Assembly: GCF_024273235.1 (NCBI RefSeq)
Contig: NZ_JANBVH010000005.1
Coordinates: 1-64,000 of the forward strand
DNA length: 64,000 bases
Source: Sphingomonas faeni
GTDB taxonomy: Bacteria > Pseudomonadota > Alphaproteobacteria > Sphingomonadales > Sphingomonadaceae
Direction: 5' to 3'
Both the position numbers and the translations under genes were made by a program. The notes under the pieces are model-generated. The model worked only from the letters and a program-made list of their open reading frames with translations. It did not search any database and was not told the origin of the DNA. Below, piece by piece: positions 43,162-51,369 of the stretch (positions are counted from its first letter, which is position 1; each line of letters opens with the position of its first letter).

Positions 43162-43812
43162 ATGAATTTTTTCGAGACGCGGGCGACGGCGATCATCACG
43201 ATCGTGACGGTCATCGTCTCGGGATTTCTGGTGCTGAGCGGGTCGCTTGGGTATTGGGCGGTGAACGCCGGGTTCATTCCGTTGCGGATGACCGACCTCG
43301 GTATTCCCAGCGACCATATGTTTATCGTGCCGGCCTGGGCGACGCCGCTGACCGCGACGTTGATCCATGGCGGCTGGGCGCACATCGCGCTGAACCTCGT
43401 GATGCTGGTCTATTGCGGGCAGTTCGCCGAGCGGGCGCTGGGGACGGTCGGGTTGGTCGTTCTGTACGTGGTTGGTGCGTATGCGGCGGCGGCGGGGCAT
43501 TGGGCGTTCGGGCCTGAGTCCACTGCGCCGATGATTGGTGCTTCGGGCGCGATTTCGGCGGTCGTTGGGGCTTATGCGCTCTTGTATGGCGAGCGGCGGG
43601 CGCAGGCGATCGGGCCGGTGCCGGCTGGGGTCGTGCATGTGGTTTGGCTCGCGGCGGCGTGGATTGGGATCCAGTTGTTGATGGGGTTGGCCGGGTTTGG
43701 CGCTTCGGTCGGGGCTAGTGGGCCGATTGCGATTGGCGCGCATATCGGCGGGTTCTTGGCGGGGCTGGTGCTGGCTCGGCCGTTGTTGCTCTGGCATTAC
43801 CGGGCGGCTTGA
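43162..43812 (+). CDS. Rhomboid-family intramembrane serine protease
   Basis: 216 aa, about six TM helices. Oxyanion/His region ATLIHGGWAHIALNLVMLVYCGQF, catalytic Ser in MIGASGAISAVVGAY, catalytic His in IAIGAHIGGFLAGLVLAR. All three are intact, so an active inner-membrane protease is expected; substrate unknown. Starts 4 bp after the greA stop. Downstream are repeats only. Confidence 0.93.
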   Translation: MNFFETRATAIITIVTVIVSGFLVLSGSLGYWAVNAGFIPLRMTDLGIPSDHMFIVPAWATPLTATLIHGGWAHIALNLVMLVYCGQFAERALGTVGLVVLYVVGAYAAAAGHWAFGPESTAPMIGASGAISAVVGAYALLYGERRAQAIGPVPAGVVHVVWLAAAWIGIQLLMGLAGFGASVGASGPIAIGAHIGGFLAGLVLARPLLLWHYRAA

Positions 43813-43822
43813 GCCTTCCATT

Positions 43823-43970
43823 CCCGTTCGTCCTGAGTAGCTGCTGAGCTTGTCGAAGCGGCGTATCGAAGGATGGGTTGGCATGCTGGGCCTGTGCTTC
43901 GATACGAGCCCTCGATACGCTCCTTGCGGAGCTACTCGGTCTCTACTCGGCACGAACGGGGGTGGGGGAG
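43823..43970. repeat. Long imperfect palindrome with CCCGTTCGTCCTGAGTAG arms
   Basis: Left end CCCGTTCGTCCTGAGTAG, right end CTACTCGGCACGAACGGG, with further paired GCTTGTCGAAGC and GATACG segments inside. A longer relative of the 19731-19801 element. Intergenic, downstream of the rhomboid gene. Confidence 0.65.
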
Positions 43971-44036
43971 AACCGCTGCTGTGGCTGCTATTTGGCGAGA
44001 CCGCGGGAGTTAGCAGCCATAGTCCTGCTTGGCGTG

Positions 44037-44098
44037 CCCTCACCTATCGCCGCCTTCGGCGTCTCTCCCTCTCCCGAACGGGAGAGGGACCGGGGCGT
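44037..44098. repeat. Half copy of CTCTCCC...GGGAGAG repeat
   Basis: CCTCACCTATCGCCGCCTTC then GGCGTCTCTCCCTCTCCCGA, then ACGGGAGAGGGACCGGGGC. Matches one arm of the 51260-51367 element. Part of a 425-bp repeat-filled gap between the convergent rhomboid and DUF4170 genes. Confidence 0.55.
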
Positions 44099-44126
44099 TC
44101 GCTCATGCGAACTTGATCATTAAGCC

Positions 44127-44220
44127 GTCATCCCCGCGAAGGCGGGGATGCATAGTCTGTGTCGTTGCGATTGGACCGCGACGGTAGCCTGTATGGGTTC
44201 CCGTCTCCGCGGGAATGACG
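44127..44220. repeat. Palindromic repeat, GTCATCCCCGCG type
   Basis: Arms GTCATCCCCGCGAAGGCGGG and CCCGTCTCCGCGGGAATGAC around about 50 nt. Second copy of the family at 9663-9754. Confidence 0.82.
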
Positions 44221-44238
44221 ACGGCCGCGGTAGCCGGG

Positions 44239-44469
44239 TCAGGTCGCAGGCGTGCCCGTGAGATTCGGCTCGAGCATGCGGTGCAGATGCACGACCACGA
44301 ACTTCATCTCGGCATCATCAACCGTACGCTGCGCTGCAGCACGCCAGGCTTTCTCGGCGCTGGCATAGTCGGGGAACACGCCGACGAATTCGATCGCGTT
44401 CAGATCGTTGAAATCCAGGGTGCGCGGGTCGCTGACGCGGCCGCCGAATACGAGGTGGAGCTTGCTCAT
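44239..44469 (-). CDS. DUF4170 domain protein
   Basis: 76 aa. Family signature: MSKLHLVFGGRVSDPRTLDF, then EFVGVFPDYASAEKAWRAAA and VVVHLHRMLEP. Small cytosolic protein conserved through alphaproteobacteria; function not established. Start ATG 44469. A hairpin (44482-44508) separates it from the membrane stress cluster upstream. Confidence 0.88.
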   Translation of the reverse strand: MSKLHLVFGGRVSDPRTLDFNDLNAIEFVGVFPDYASAEKAWRAAAQRTVDDAEMKFVVVHLHRMLEPNLTGTPAT

Positions 44470-44481
44470 GCGCTTGCTTTC

Positions 44482-44508
44482 CTAGGGAGGGGGTTGCCGC
44501 CTCCCTAG
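44482..44508. terminator. Perfect 9-bp hairpin downstream of the yqj-like cluster
   Basis: CTAGGGAGG (44482-44490) and CCTCCCTAG (44500-44508), 9-nt loop. About 35 bp after the stop of the 44544-45023 gene on the minus strand, but without a U-tract. Could limit read-through into DUF4170. Confidence 0.45.
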
Positions 44509-44543
44509 CGTGTTCGACCCGCGGTTTGAACCCTTCCTTCTAT

Positions 44544-45023
44544 TTAGACAGCTGGCTTTTGCGAAACGGCCTTCGCACCTGCGGTACCCGCCGTGCTGAG
44601 CGCCTTCACCACGCCTTCGAGCAGACCCTTGGCCTGGCCGCGCGCATTGTCCTTGGTGAGGCCAAGTTCGCCGAGTTCCGACTGGCCGGCGGCCTTGGCG
44701 GCGGCGGTGGCGGCGACGACGGTCTCGCTCAGGCGCTTGCCGACCGGGGCGAGCAATTCCTTCTCGCGCGCCGAACGCGGGATCAGCGCGCCGGCGAGCG
44801 CACCGACGGCGAGGCCGCCGACGAGGATGCCGAGCGGGTTGGATTCGAGATTGTTGACGACGCGCTTGGTCTTCTCGCGCGAGACTTCGAGAACCTCGGA
44901 GGCCTTGTCGCCGGCCTCGTGATAGACCTTCGACGCGGTCTCGCGGACGGTGTCGAGGCCTTCGCGCAGGCGGCTTTCAGTCTCGTGGGCGGCTTCGTTG
45001 GCGGTGGTCTTGGCGTCGGTCAT
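44544..45023 (-). CDS. YqjD-like membrane-associated helical protein
   Basis: 159 aa. Charged helical N-terminal half (DAKTTANEAAHETESRLREG, DKASEVLEVSREKTKRVV) then a single Gly/Ala-rich hydrophobic segment NPLGILVGGLAVGALAGALI (about 62-81) and an Ala-rich helical tail. This is the ElaB/YqjD/DUF883 style of architecture, though here the TM segment is central. Last gene of a four-gene minus-strand cluster; role unknown, probably stationary-phase or stress membrane protein (inference). Confidence 0.7.
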   Translation of the reverse strand: MTDAKTTANEAAHETESRLREGLDTVRETASKVYHEAGDKASEVLEVSREKTKRVVNNLESNPLGILVGGLAVGALAGALIPRSAREKELLAPVGKRLSETVVAATAAAKAAGQSELGELGLTKDNARGQAKGLLEGVVKALSTAGTAGAKAVSQKPAV

Positions 45024-45108
45024 GGGACGGTCCTTCTGATGGCAAGCTGCTCGCCGTTCAATGCAATGAGGGTTAAACGCGAGCCGGGACTTCATGGTTT
45101 CAAGGCTT

Positions 45109-45381
45109 TTAGCGGCCGCGGCGGAATAGACCGACGATTCGGTGGCGGGCGAGGAACAGTCCGGCGACCGCAGCGAAGCCGGCGGTGGGGCCGGGATTGC
45201 GCTTCACCGTCTCGACGCTCGCGGTCAGCGCGGCGGTGCCGGCATCGGCAACGTCGCGACTGGCGTTCAGCGCGAGCCGACGCGGATTGAGCCGGTCCTG
45301 CAACTGCCCGACCGTCATCATGACGCGCTGGCGGGCGAGGGCGGCTTCGATCTCTGCGGCGGCGACTTTGGCGGATGTCAT
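45109..45381 (-). CDS. DUF3618 / YqjK-like protein
   Basis: 90 aa. Starts [20 protein letters not shown] with the helical DUF3618 pattern (MTVGQLQDRLNPRRLALNA), ending in a hydrophobic stretch PTAGFAAVAGLFLARHRIVGLF and a basic tail. Start overlaps the stop of the holin-type gene by ATGA (45378-45381). In the E. coli yqjD-yqjE-yqjK order this would correspond to YqjK. Confidence 0.72.
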   Translation of the reverse strand: MTSAKVAAAEIEAALARQRVMMTVGQLQDRLNPRRLALNASRDVADAGTAALTASVETVKRNPGPTAGFAAVAGLFLARHRIVGLFRRGR

Positions 45382-45728
45382 GATACGGGCTCGCTCTTGG
45401 TCTGAAGCTTCGACTTGCCGATCATCGCCAGGATGCCGGCGAGTGCCAGCACCACGATGACGACGATCGCGGTCGCCCATCCAGGCCCTACCAGCGTCGC
45501 CAGCGTCAAGATCGCACCGACCAGCAGTGCGATCAGCGCGGCCAGCGCCAACGTACCGGCGACGGCGAAGAACATCGCCGCCGACTTGTACGCATTCGCC
45601 GTCTCACCGAACTTCGCCTTGTAGACAGCCACTTCGGCCGTCGCGAGACTCTTCGTTTCGCTCGCCAACCGGCCGACGATCGACGAAAGGCTCTCGTCGT
45701 CGCCGGTCAGCATCACGGGATCGGACAA
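45378..45728 (-). CDS. Phage-holin-family (YqjE/DUF1469-like) membrane protein
   Basis: 116 aa from a TTG at 45728 (GAAGG about 9 nt upstream); ATG 45713 is an alternative start. N-terminal amphipathic helix (LSSIVGRLASETKSLATAEV) followed by two long TM helices (AAMFFAVAGTLALAALIALLV; GWATAIVVIVVLALAGILAMI). This is the 'phage holin' Pfam group that includes E. coli YqjE; there is no phage context here. It lies 4 bp after the YqjD-like gene. Confidence 0.78.
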   Translation of the reverse strand: MSDPVMLTGDDESLSSIVGRLASETKSLATAEVAVYKAKFGETANAYKSAAMFFAVAGTLALAALIALLVGAILTLATLVGPGWATAIVVIVVLALAGILAMIGKSKLQTKSEPVS

Positions 45729-45732
45729 GGGC

Positions 45733-46227
45733 TCAGGCCTTCGGGTTTGCGTCGACGCCCGACTGGACCAGTCGCGCGATGACGAAGCCGATTGCGGCGG
45801 CAGCACCGACCGCGATCGCCGGCGATTTACGCACCAGCTCGCGGGCGTCGTCGACCAACTCGTCGATGTCCTTCGCCTTCACCTGGTCGGCGAACCCCGA
45901 GACGCTGTCGGCGGCGCTGCGGGCATAGCCGCCGTACTGCGAGCCGAGCTTCTCGTCGACCTGGCCGGCGGCGTCGGTCAGCAGCTGGGCAATCTGCTCC
46001 AGTGCGCCGCTGGCACGGGCCTTGCCGTCCTCGGCGAAGGTGCGCGCCTTGTCGGCGGCCTGCGCGCTGTACTTGCTGGCGCTTTCCTTGATCGCCTGCT
46101 TGGCGTCGGCGGTCTTGCCGGAGACGTTGCCCGCCTCGTTCTCGATCGTCTTGCCGAGCTCGGTACCGACGTGGTTCGCGGTCGTTTTCAGGTCGTTGAC
46201 GGTATCGTTTACGCTGGAGTCGGCCAT
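45733..46227 (-). CDS. YqjD/ElaB-like membrane protein heading the cluster
   Basis: 164 aa. Long helical, Ala/Lys/Asp-rich region (TANHVGTELGKTIENEAG, SASKYSAQAADKARTF, DDARELVRKSPA) and a C-terminal TM segment IAVGAAAAIGFVIARLV, the layout of YqjD/ElaB proteins that tether ribosomes to the membrane in stationary E. coli. First gene of a compact four-gene minus-strand unit; an EcfG-type promoter is visible 30-55 bp upstream (46258-46282). Likely general-stress-induced (inference). Confidence 0.78.
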   Translation of the reverse strand: MADSSVNDTVNDLKTTANHVGTELGKTIENEAGNVSGKTADAKQAIKESASKYSAQAADKARTFAEDGKARASGALEQIAQLLTDAAGQVDEKLGSQYGGYARSAADSVSGFADQVKAKDIDELVDDARELVRKSPAIAVGAAAAIGFVIARLVQSGVDANPKA

Positions 46228-46257
46228 GACGGTCCCTTTCAGAATTGTTACGCCCTC

Positions 46258-46282
46258 AACACCGCCGCCGGAGCACGGTTCC
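46258..46282 (-). promoter_or_regulatory. Candidate EcfG-type promoter of the yqj-like cluster
   Basis: Minus strand reads GGAAC (46282-46278), 17 nt, GTT (46260-46258). Distance to the ATG at 46227 is about 30 bp. Fits the general stress sigma consensus GGAAC-N16/17-(C)GTT with one mismatch. Confidence 0.6.
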
Positions 46283-46390
46283 CGAACCGTCGCGCGATTG
46301 CACGACACTGTTCTCGGATATCCGCGCGATTGCCCGCAATGGCGCGAGACGGTAGAGGCGGCGCGAACGACCCGGCACCGGGATTTGTAG

Positions 46391-47683
<1,293 letters not shown>

Positions 47684-47699
47684 TTGACCCACCCCATCC

Positions 47700-47816
47700 G
47701 TCATGCCGGGCCCTTCGACTAGCTCAGGAGGGCCTTGTTCCGGCATCCACGGTCCCGCATAATCGAGAGACTCGAGTGTGCGGAGCGGTGGACCCCGGAA
47801 CAAGTCCGGGGTGACG
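47700..47816. repeat. Palindromic repeat of GTCATGCCGGG type with nested fragment
   Basis: Arms GTCATGCCGGG...CTTGTTCCGGCATCCAC and GTGGACCCCGGAACAAGTCC. Compared with 26440-26533 the left arm is interrupted after GCCGGG by CCCTTCGACTAGCTCAGGAG (about 47711-47730), which resembles an arm of the 19731-19801 family. Lies in the eno-ftsB spacer. Confidence 0.8.
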
Positions 47817-47836
47817 GAGGACTACCGGAGGACGAC

Positions 47837-48163
47837 ATGGCACGCGTGACGACGAAGACCAGCAAGTTGCGGAAGACGATGCGGAAGGCCGCGTGGCCGG
47901 CGCTCGGGCTGACGCTGATGGCGTTCTTCGGCGCGTATGCCGTGCTCGGGCCGAACGGGATGTTTGCGTACGGGGATTACAAGCGCCAGCTTGCGAAGCG
48001 GGAGCGGGACTATGCCGTGCTCGATCGCAAGCGCGAGGTTCTGAAGAACCGGGTGGCGTTGCTGAACCCGGATCATGCGAACCCGGATATGGTGGATGAA
48101 ATGGTGCGCAAGGAACTGAACGTCGCGCATCCAGACGAAGTGATCGTGCCGCTGGGGAACTAG
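47837..48163 (+). CDS. ftsB: Septum formation initiator FtsB/DivIC family
   Basis: 108 aa. Short cytoplasmic basic N terminus (TSKLRKTMRKAAWP), one TM helix (ALGLTLMAFFGAYAVLG, about 22-40), then a coiled coil (YKRQLAKRERDYAVLDRKRE) and the conserved C-terminal DMVDEMVRKELNVAHPDEVIV. Part of the FtsQLB divisome subcomplex. The eno-ftsB order is typical of proteobacteria. ATG 47837; frames extending upstream translate only the repeat. Confidence 0.93.
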   Translation: MARVTTKTSKLRKTMRKAAWPALGLTLMAFFGAYAVLGPNGMFAYGDYKRQLAKRERDYAVLDRKREVLKNRVALLNPDHANPDMVDEMVRKELNVAHPDEVIVPLGN

Positions 48164-48170
48164 TCCTTCG

Positions 48171-48310
48171 ATCCTCCCTGGAAGGGAGGGAATCTTCTGC
48201 TCCCATCCCTGAAAGGGAGGGGCTGGGGGTGGGTTGGCCGGCTTGAGCCGCTACCGATCGAATATGCGGAAGCCGACCCACCCCCGACCCCTCCCTTTCA
48301 GGGAGGGGGG
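48171..48310. repeat. Palindromic repeat, CCTCCCTTTCAGGGAGGG type
   Basis: Hairpins CATCCCTGAAAGGGAGGGG and CCCCTCCCTTTCAGGGAGG with GGGGGTGGG / CCCACCCCC between; an extra CCTCCCTGGAAGGGAGG hairpin precedes it at about 48173-48189. Between the convergent ftsB and hydrolase genes. Confidence 0.78.
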
Positions 48311-48336
48311 AAGAGCGGGGAGGATTTCGGTTGATG

Positions 48337-49161
48337 TTACCGACCCAGGAAGGTCAGCAGGTCGTTGGTGAAACGCTCGCTTTCCGTGACCGTCAGGCCG
48401 TGCGGGGCGCCGTCATATTCCACCAGCTGCGAGCCGGCGATGCCCTTGGCAGCAGCACGGCCGGTGGCGTCGATCGGTACCGTCTTGTCGCTCGTCCCGT
48501 GCACGACCAGCGTCGGTACGCGGAACGCGGCGAGGTCACCGCGGAAGTCGGTGTGGCCGAATGACTTGGCGCATTCCAGCGTCGGATGCAGGCCGGCCTG
48601 CATCGCCAGGCCCCAGGCCCAGTCCACGACCTCGTCGCTGACCGGCGAGGTGATGAAGCCGACCCCGAAGAACTGCTGGAGGAAGGTCTTGAAGAACGCC
48701 GGGCGGTCGTCCTCGATACCGGCGCCGATCGTGGCGAGCGTCTCCGCGTCGACGCCGTGCGGATTGTCGTCGGTCTTGAGCATGTATGGTACCACCGACG
48801 CGATCAGCCCCGCGGCGACCACGCCCTTGCCGTCGTAGCGGCTCATGTAGCGCGCGATCTCGCCGCCACCCATCGAGAAGCCGACGATCGTCGCGTCGGT
48901 GTTCGCGCCGGTCGCTTCCATCACGTCGGCGAGATCGTCGGTGAGCGTGTCGTAGTCGTAGCCGCTCCACGGCTGGCCCGAGCGGCCGAACCCGCGCCGG
49001 TCATAGGCGATCACGCGGAAGCCGGCATGGGCCAACGCCATCGCCTGCGCGTCCCAGCTGTCGGCATTGAGCGGCCAGCCATGGGTGAGGACGACCGGGC
49101 GTCCGCTGCCCCAATCCTTGACGTAAATATCGGTACCGTCACGGGTTTTCACGTAGGGCAT
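48337..49161 (-). CDS. Alpha/beta hydrolase, non-haem chloroperoxidase-like
   Basis: 274 aa. Begins MPYVKTRDGTDIYVKDWGSG; oxyanion HGWPLN, strand YDRRGFGRSGQP, nucleophile elbow VGFSMGGGEIARY with catalytic Ser, acid in VVHGTSDKTVPID and catalytic His in DGAPHGLTVT. This matches bacterial cofactor-free chloroperoxidases/arylesterases. Bromination chemistry is usually a side activity of such esterases. Cytosolic. A perfect GGAAC-N16-CGTT promoter lies 35-60 bp upstream, so stress induction is likely. Confidence 0.92.
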   Translation of the reverse strand: MPYVKTRDGTDIYVKDWGSGRPVVLTHGWPLNADSWDAQAMALAHAGFRVIAYDRRGFGRSGQPWSGYDYDTLTDDLADVMEATGANTDATIVGFSMGGGEIARYMSRYDGKGVVAAGLIASVVPYMLKTDDNPHGVDAETLATIGAGIEDDRPAFFKTFLQQFFGVGFITSPVSDEVVDWAWGLAMQAGLHPTLECAKSFGHTDFRGDLAAFRVPTLVVHGTSDKTVPIDATGRAAAKGIAGSQLVEYDGAPHGLTVTESERFTNDLLTFLGR

Positions 49162-49195
49162 GAAGCTCTCCAGTCGTTCGAACAGGTGCGCGGTC

Positions 49196-49220
49196 AACGG
49201 CCCAGCGCGGGCGCCGTTCC
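49196..49220 (-). promoter_or_regulatory. Perfect-match EcfG-type promoter of the hydrolase gene
   Basis: Minus strand GGAAC (49220-49216), 16 nt, CGTT (49199-49196): exact match to the alphaproteobacterial general stress sigma consensus, about 35 bp from the ATG at 49161. Confidence 0.7.
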
Positions 49221-49284
49221 GCGCACTGGCGCGACGCGGCTTCGACTGGCAGCATGGGGGCGACGAATCGGAATTGGAGACGGG

Positions 49285-51024
49285 ATGCGGATCGGACTTT
49301 TGACGACGGCGCTTGGCGCGGTCCTCGCCTTGGGCGCGTGTGGCCCCGCGCAGACTCCTTCGAACACGCAGGCTCCGGACGCGCCTGCACCCGCCGCGAA
49401 GAGCGACTGGGCGGGGTTCCGCGATGGCTTCATCGACGGCTGGTTCAAAATCGATCCGGCGAACGCGGTCTATCAGGGCAAGCACGAATATGACGGCGGG
49501 CTGGGCGACTGGAGCGCGGCCGGGCTGAAGCGGCAGGCCGATTTCCTGCACGCTGCGATCGACAAGGCGGGGGCGTTCAAGGACCTGAAGCCGGCCGAGG
49601 CGTTCGAGCGCGACTATCTGGTGCAGGTCGCCAAGGGGAAGCTGTTCTGGCTGGAGGACGCCGACCAGCCGCATCATAACCCGTCCTGGTATGTCGGCGC
49701 GGGGCTCGATCCGAACGTCTATATCGCGCGCAACTATGCCGATGCGCCGACGCGGATGAAGGCGTTGACCGCGTTCTTCCAGAAGATCCCGGCGGCGGCG
49801 GGCAACATCAAGGCGAACCTGAAGGCGCCGATGCCGCTGAGCTACGTCAATTTCGGTGCGGCGGCGTTCAACGGCTTTGCGGATTATTACAGCGGCGACG
49901 CGGTGAAGGCGTTTGCCGGCGTGAAGGATGCGGCGGCGCAGAAGCAGCTGACCGACGCGGCGACGGCGGCGGCGGCGGCAATGCGCGATCTGGGGACGTG
50001 GACCGAGGGCCAGCGGGCGACTGCGACGCAGGACTTCGCGCTGGGGGCGGACAAGTTCTCGCGGATGGTGGCGATGACGGAGGGCGTCGATACGCCGCTC
50101 GACCAGCTCGAGGCGGCGGGTGTCGCCGACCTGAAGCGCAACCAGGCGGCGCTGGCGCAGGCGTGCGGGGTGTTTGCCAAGGGGCTTTCGATCGCCGGCT
50201 GCATGGCGAAGATGAATGCGAACAAGCCGGTCGGTGGGCCGGTCGCGGAGGCTCGGCGACAGATCCCGACCTTGCGCAAGTTCGTGGTCGATCATGACCT
50301 GGTGACGATCCCCGGGACCGAGCAGGCGCTGGTCGAGGAATCGCCGCCGTACAACCGGCAGAACTCGGCGTATATCGATCCGCCCGGGCCGTTCGATAAG
50401 GGCGTGCCGTCGATCTACTATATCTCGCCGCCCGACCCGAGCTGGACCAAGGCGGTGCAGGACGCGTTCGTGCCGGGGAAGGACGACCTGCTGTTTACCT
50501 CGGTCCACGAGGTGATGCCCGGGCATTTCGTCCAGTTCCTGCATGCGAACCGCTCGCCGTCGCTCTTCGGGCGGCTGTTCGTGGGGTATGCGTTCGCCGA
50601 GGGGTGGGCGCATTATGCCGAGGAGATGATGTGGGAAGCTGGGCTCAACAACGGCGATCCCGAGACGCATGTCGGGCAGATCTCGAACGCGTTGTTGCGC
50701 GATTGCCGGTATCTGTCCGCGATCCGCATGCATGCTAAGGGGATGACGCAGGAGCAGTCGTTCCGGATGTTCGTCGACGAGTGTTACCAGGACGAGGGGA
50801 ATGCCCGGCAACAGGCGGCGCGGGGGACGTATGATCCGGCGTATCTGAACTATACGATGGGGAAGCTGATGATCCGCAAGTTGCGGGCGGACTGGACCGC
50901 GACGCGGGGTGGGCGGAAGGCTTGGAAGGCGTTCCATGACCAGTTCCTGAGTTATGGGGGGCCGCCGATTCCGTTGGTGCGGGCGGCGATGATGGGGGAG
51001 GCTGAGGCGACCGCGGCGTTTTGA
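49285..51024 (+). CDS. DUF885 family metallopeptidase-like lipoprotein
   Basis: 579 aa. Lipobox LGAC with Cys19 after a hydrophobic leader, so a lipoprotein. DUF885 hallmark HEVMPGHF (HExxxGH zinc-binding motif) at about 412-419 and the distal EGWAHYAEEMMWEAGL supplying the third ligand. Other family blocks: YYISPPDPSW, RDCRYLSAIRMHAKGMT, YMxGK-like YTMGKLMIRKLR. Predicted zinc-dependent envelope peptidase or carboxypeptidase; substrate unknown. Start ATG 49285; divergent from the hydrolase. Confidence 0.9.
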   Translation: MRIGLLTTALGAVLALGACGPAQTPSNTQAPDAPAPAAKSDWAGFRDGFIDGWFKIDPANAVYQGKHEYDGGLGDWSAAGLKRQADFLHAAIDKAGAFKDLKPAEAFERDYLVQVAKGKLFWLEDADQPHHNPSWYVGAGLDPNVYIARNYADAPTRMKALTAFFQKIPAAAGNIKANLKAPMPLSYVNFGAAAFNGFADYYSGDAVKAFAGVKDAAAQKQLTDAATAAAAAMRDLGTWTEGQRATATQDFALGADKFSRMVAMTEGVDTPLDQLEAAGVADLKRNQAALAQACGVFAKGLSIAGCMAKMNANKPVGGPVAEARRQIPTLRKFVVDHDLVTIPGTEQALVEESPPYNRQNSAYIDPPGPFDKGVPSIYYISPPDPSWTKAVQDAFVPGKDDLLFTSVHEVMPGHFVQFLHANRSPSLFGRLFVGYAFAEGWAHYAEEMMWEAGLNNGDPETHVGQISNALLRDCRYLSAIRMHAKGMTQEQSFRMFVDECYQDEGNARQQAARGTYDPAYLNYTMGKLMIRKLRADWTATRGGRKAWKAFHDQFLSYGGPPIPLVRAAMMGEAEATAAF

Positions 51025-51051
51025 TTTGAGCTGCGACGTTCACCTTAATAC

Positions 51052-51160
51052 GCCACCCCGGCGAAGGCCGGGGCCCAGTTGGGGAACGTCGCTAACGAAG
51101 CGCGGTCCACCGTTACGCCGGCCATTCCAACTGGGCCCCGGCCTCCGCCGGGGAGGTGGC
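51052..51160. repeat. Palindromic repeat, CCACCCCGGCGAAGGCCGGGG type
   Basis: Arms GCCACCCCGGCGAAGGCCGG and the complementary CCGGCCTCCGCCGGGGAGGTGGC end (one base changed, one inserted). Third copy of the family; first of three different elements stacked in 51052-51367. Confidence 0.83.
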
Positions 51161-51186
51161 GTTTGGTACGGCGGTCACAGGCAACA

Positions 51187-51245
51187 GCATGCGTCCCCGC
51201 GAAGGCGGGGACCCAGTCTGGGCACCCGCCTTCGCGAGTGAACAT
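51187..51245. repeat. Palindromic repeat, GTCCCCGCGAAGGCGGGGAC type
   Basis: ATGCGTCCCCGCGAAGGCGG pairs with CCGCCTTCGCGAGTGAACAT; centre CCCAGTCTGGG. Diverged member of the TTGTTCTCCCGCGAAGGCGG family. Confidence 0.78.
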
Positions 51246-51259
51246 TCTTCTTCTTGCTG

Positions 51260-51367
51260 CTCCCTCTCCCCCTTCCGGGGAGAGGGCTGGGGTGAGGGGC
51301 TGTTCCGGGCGGTGCGCTGCTGGGCTGCCCCTCACCCCGACCCTCTCCCCGGAGGGGAGAGGGAGAA
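51260..51367. repeat. Palindromic repeat, TCCCTCTCCCCCTTCCGGGG type
   Basis: Arms TCCCTCTCCCCCTTCCGGGG-AGAGGG and CCCTCTCC-CCGGAGGGGAGAGGGA with GGGTGAGGGGC / GCCCCTCACCC inside. Ends at the DHA2 transporter stop. Confidence 0.8.
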
Positions 51368-51369
51368 GG

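Noticed and set aside
45378..45728. Prophage remnant suggested by a 'holin' domain
   Set aside because: No other phage genes; the protein belongs to the chromosomal YqjE-type group in a yqj-like cluster.
49162..50937. Long N-terminal extension of the alpha/beta hydrolase frame
   Set aside because: The extension is antisense to the DUF885 gene; homology starts at MPYVKTRDG (49161), just downstream of a promoter motif.
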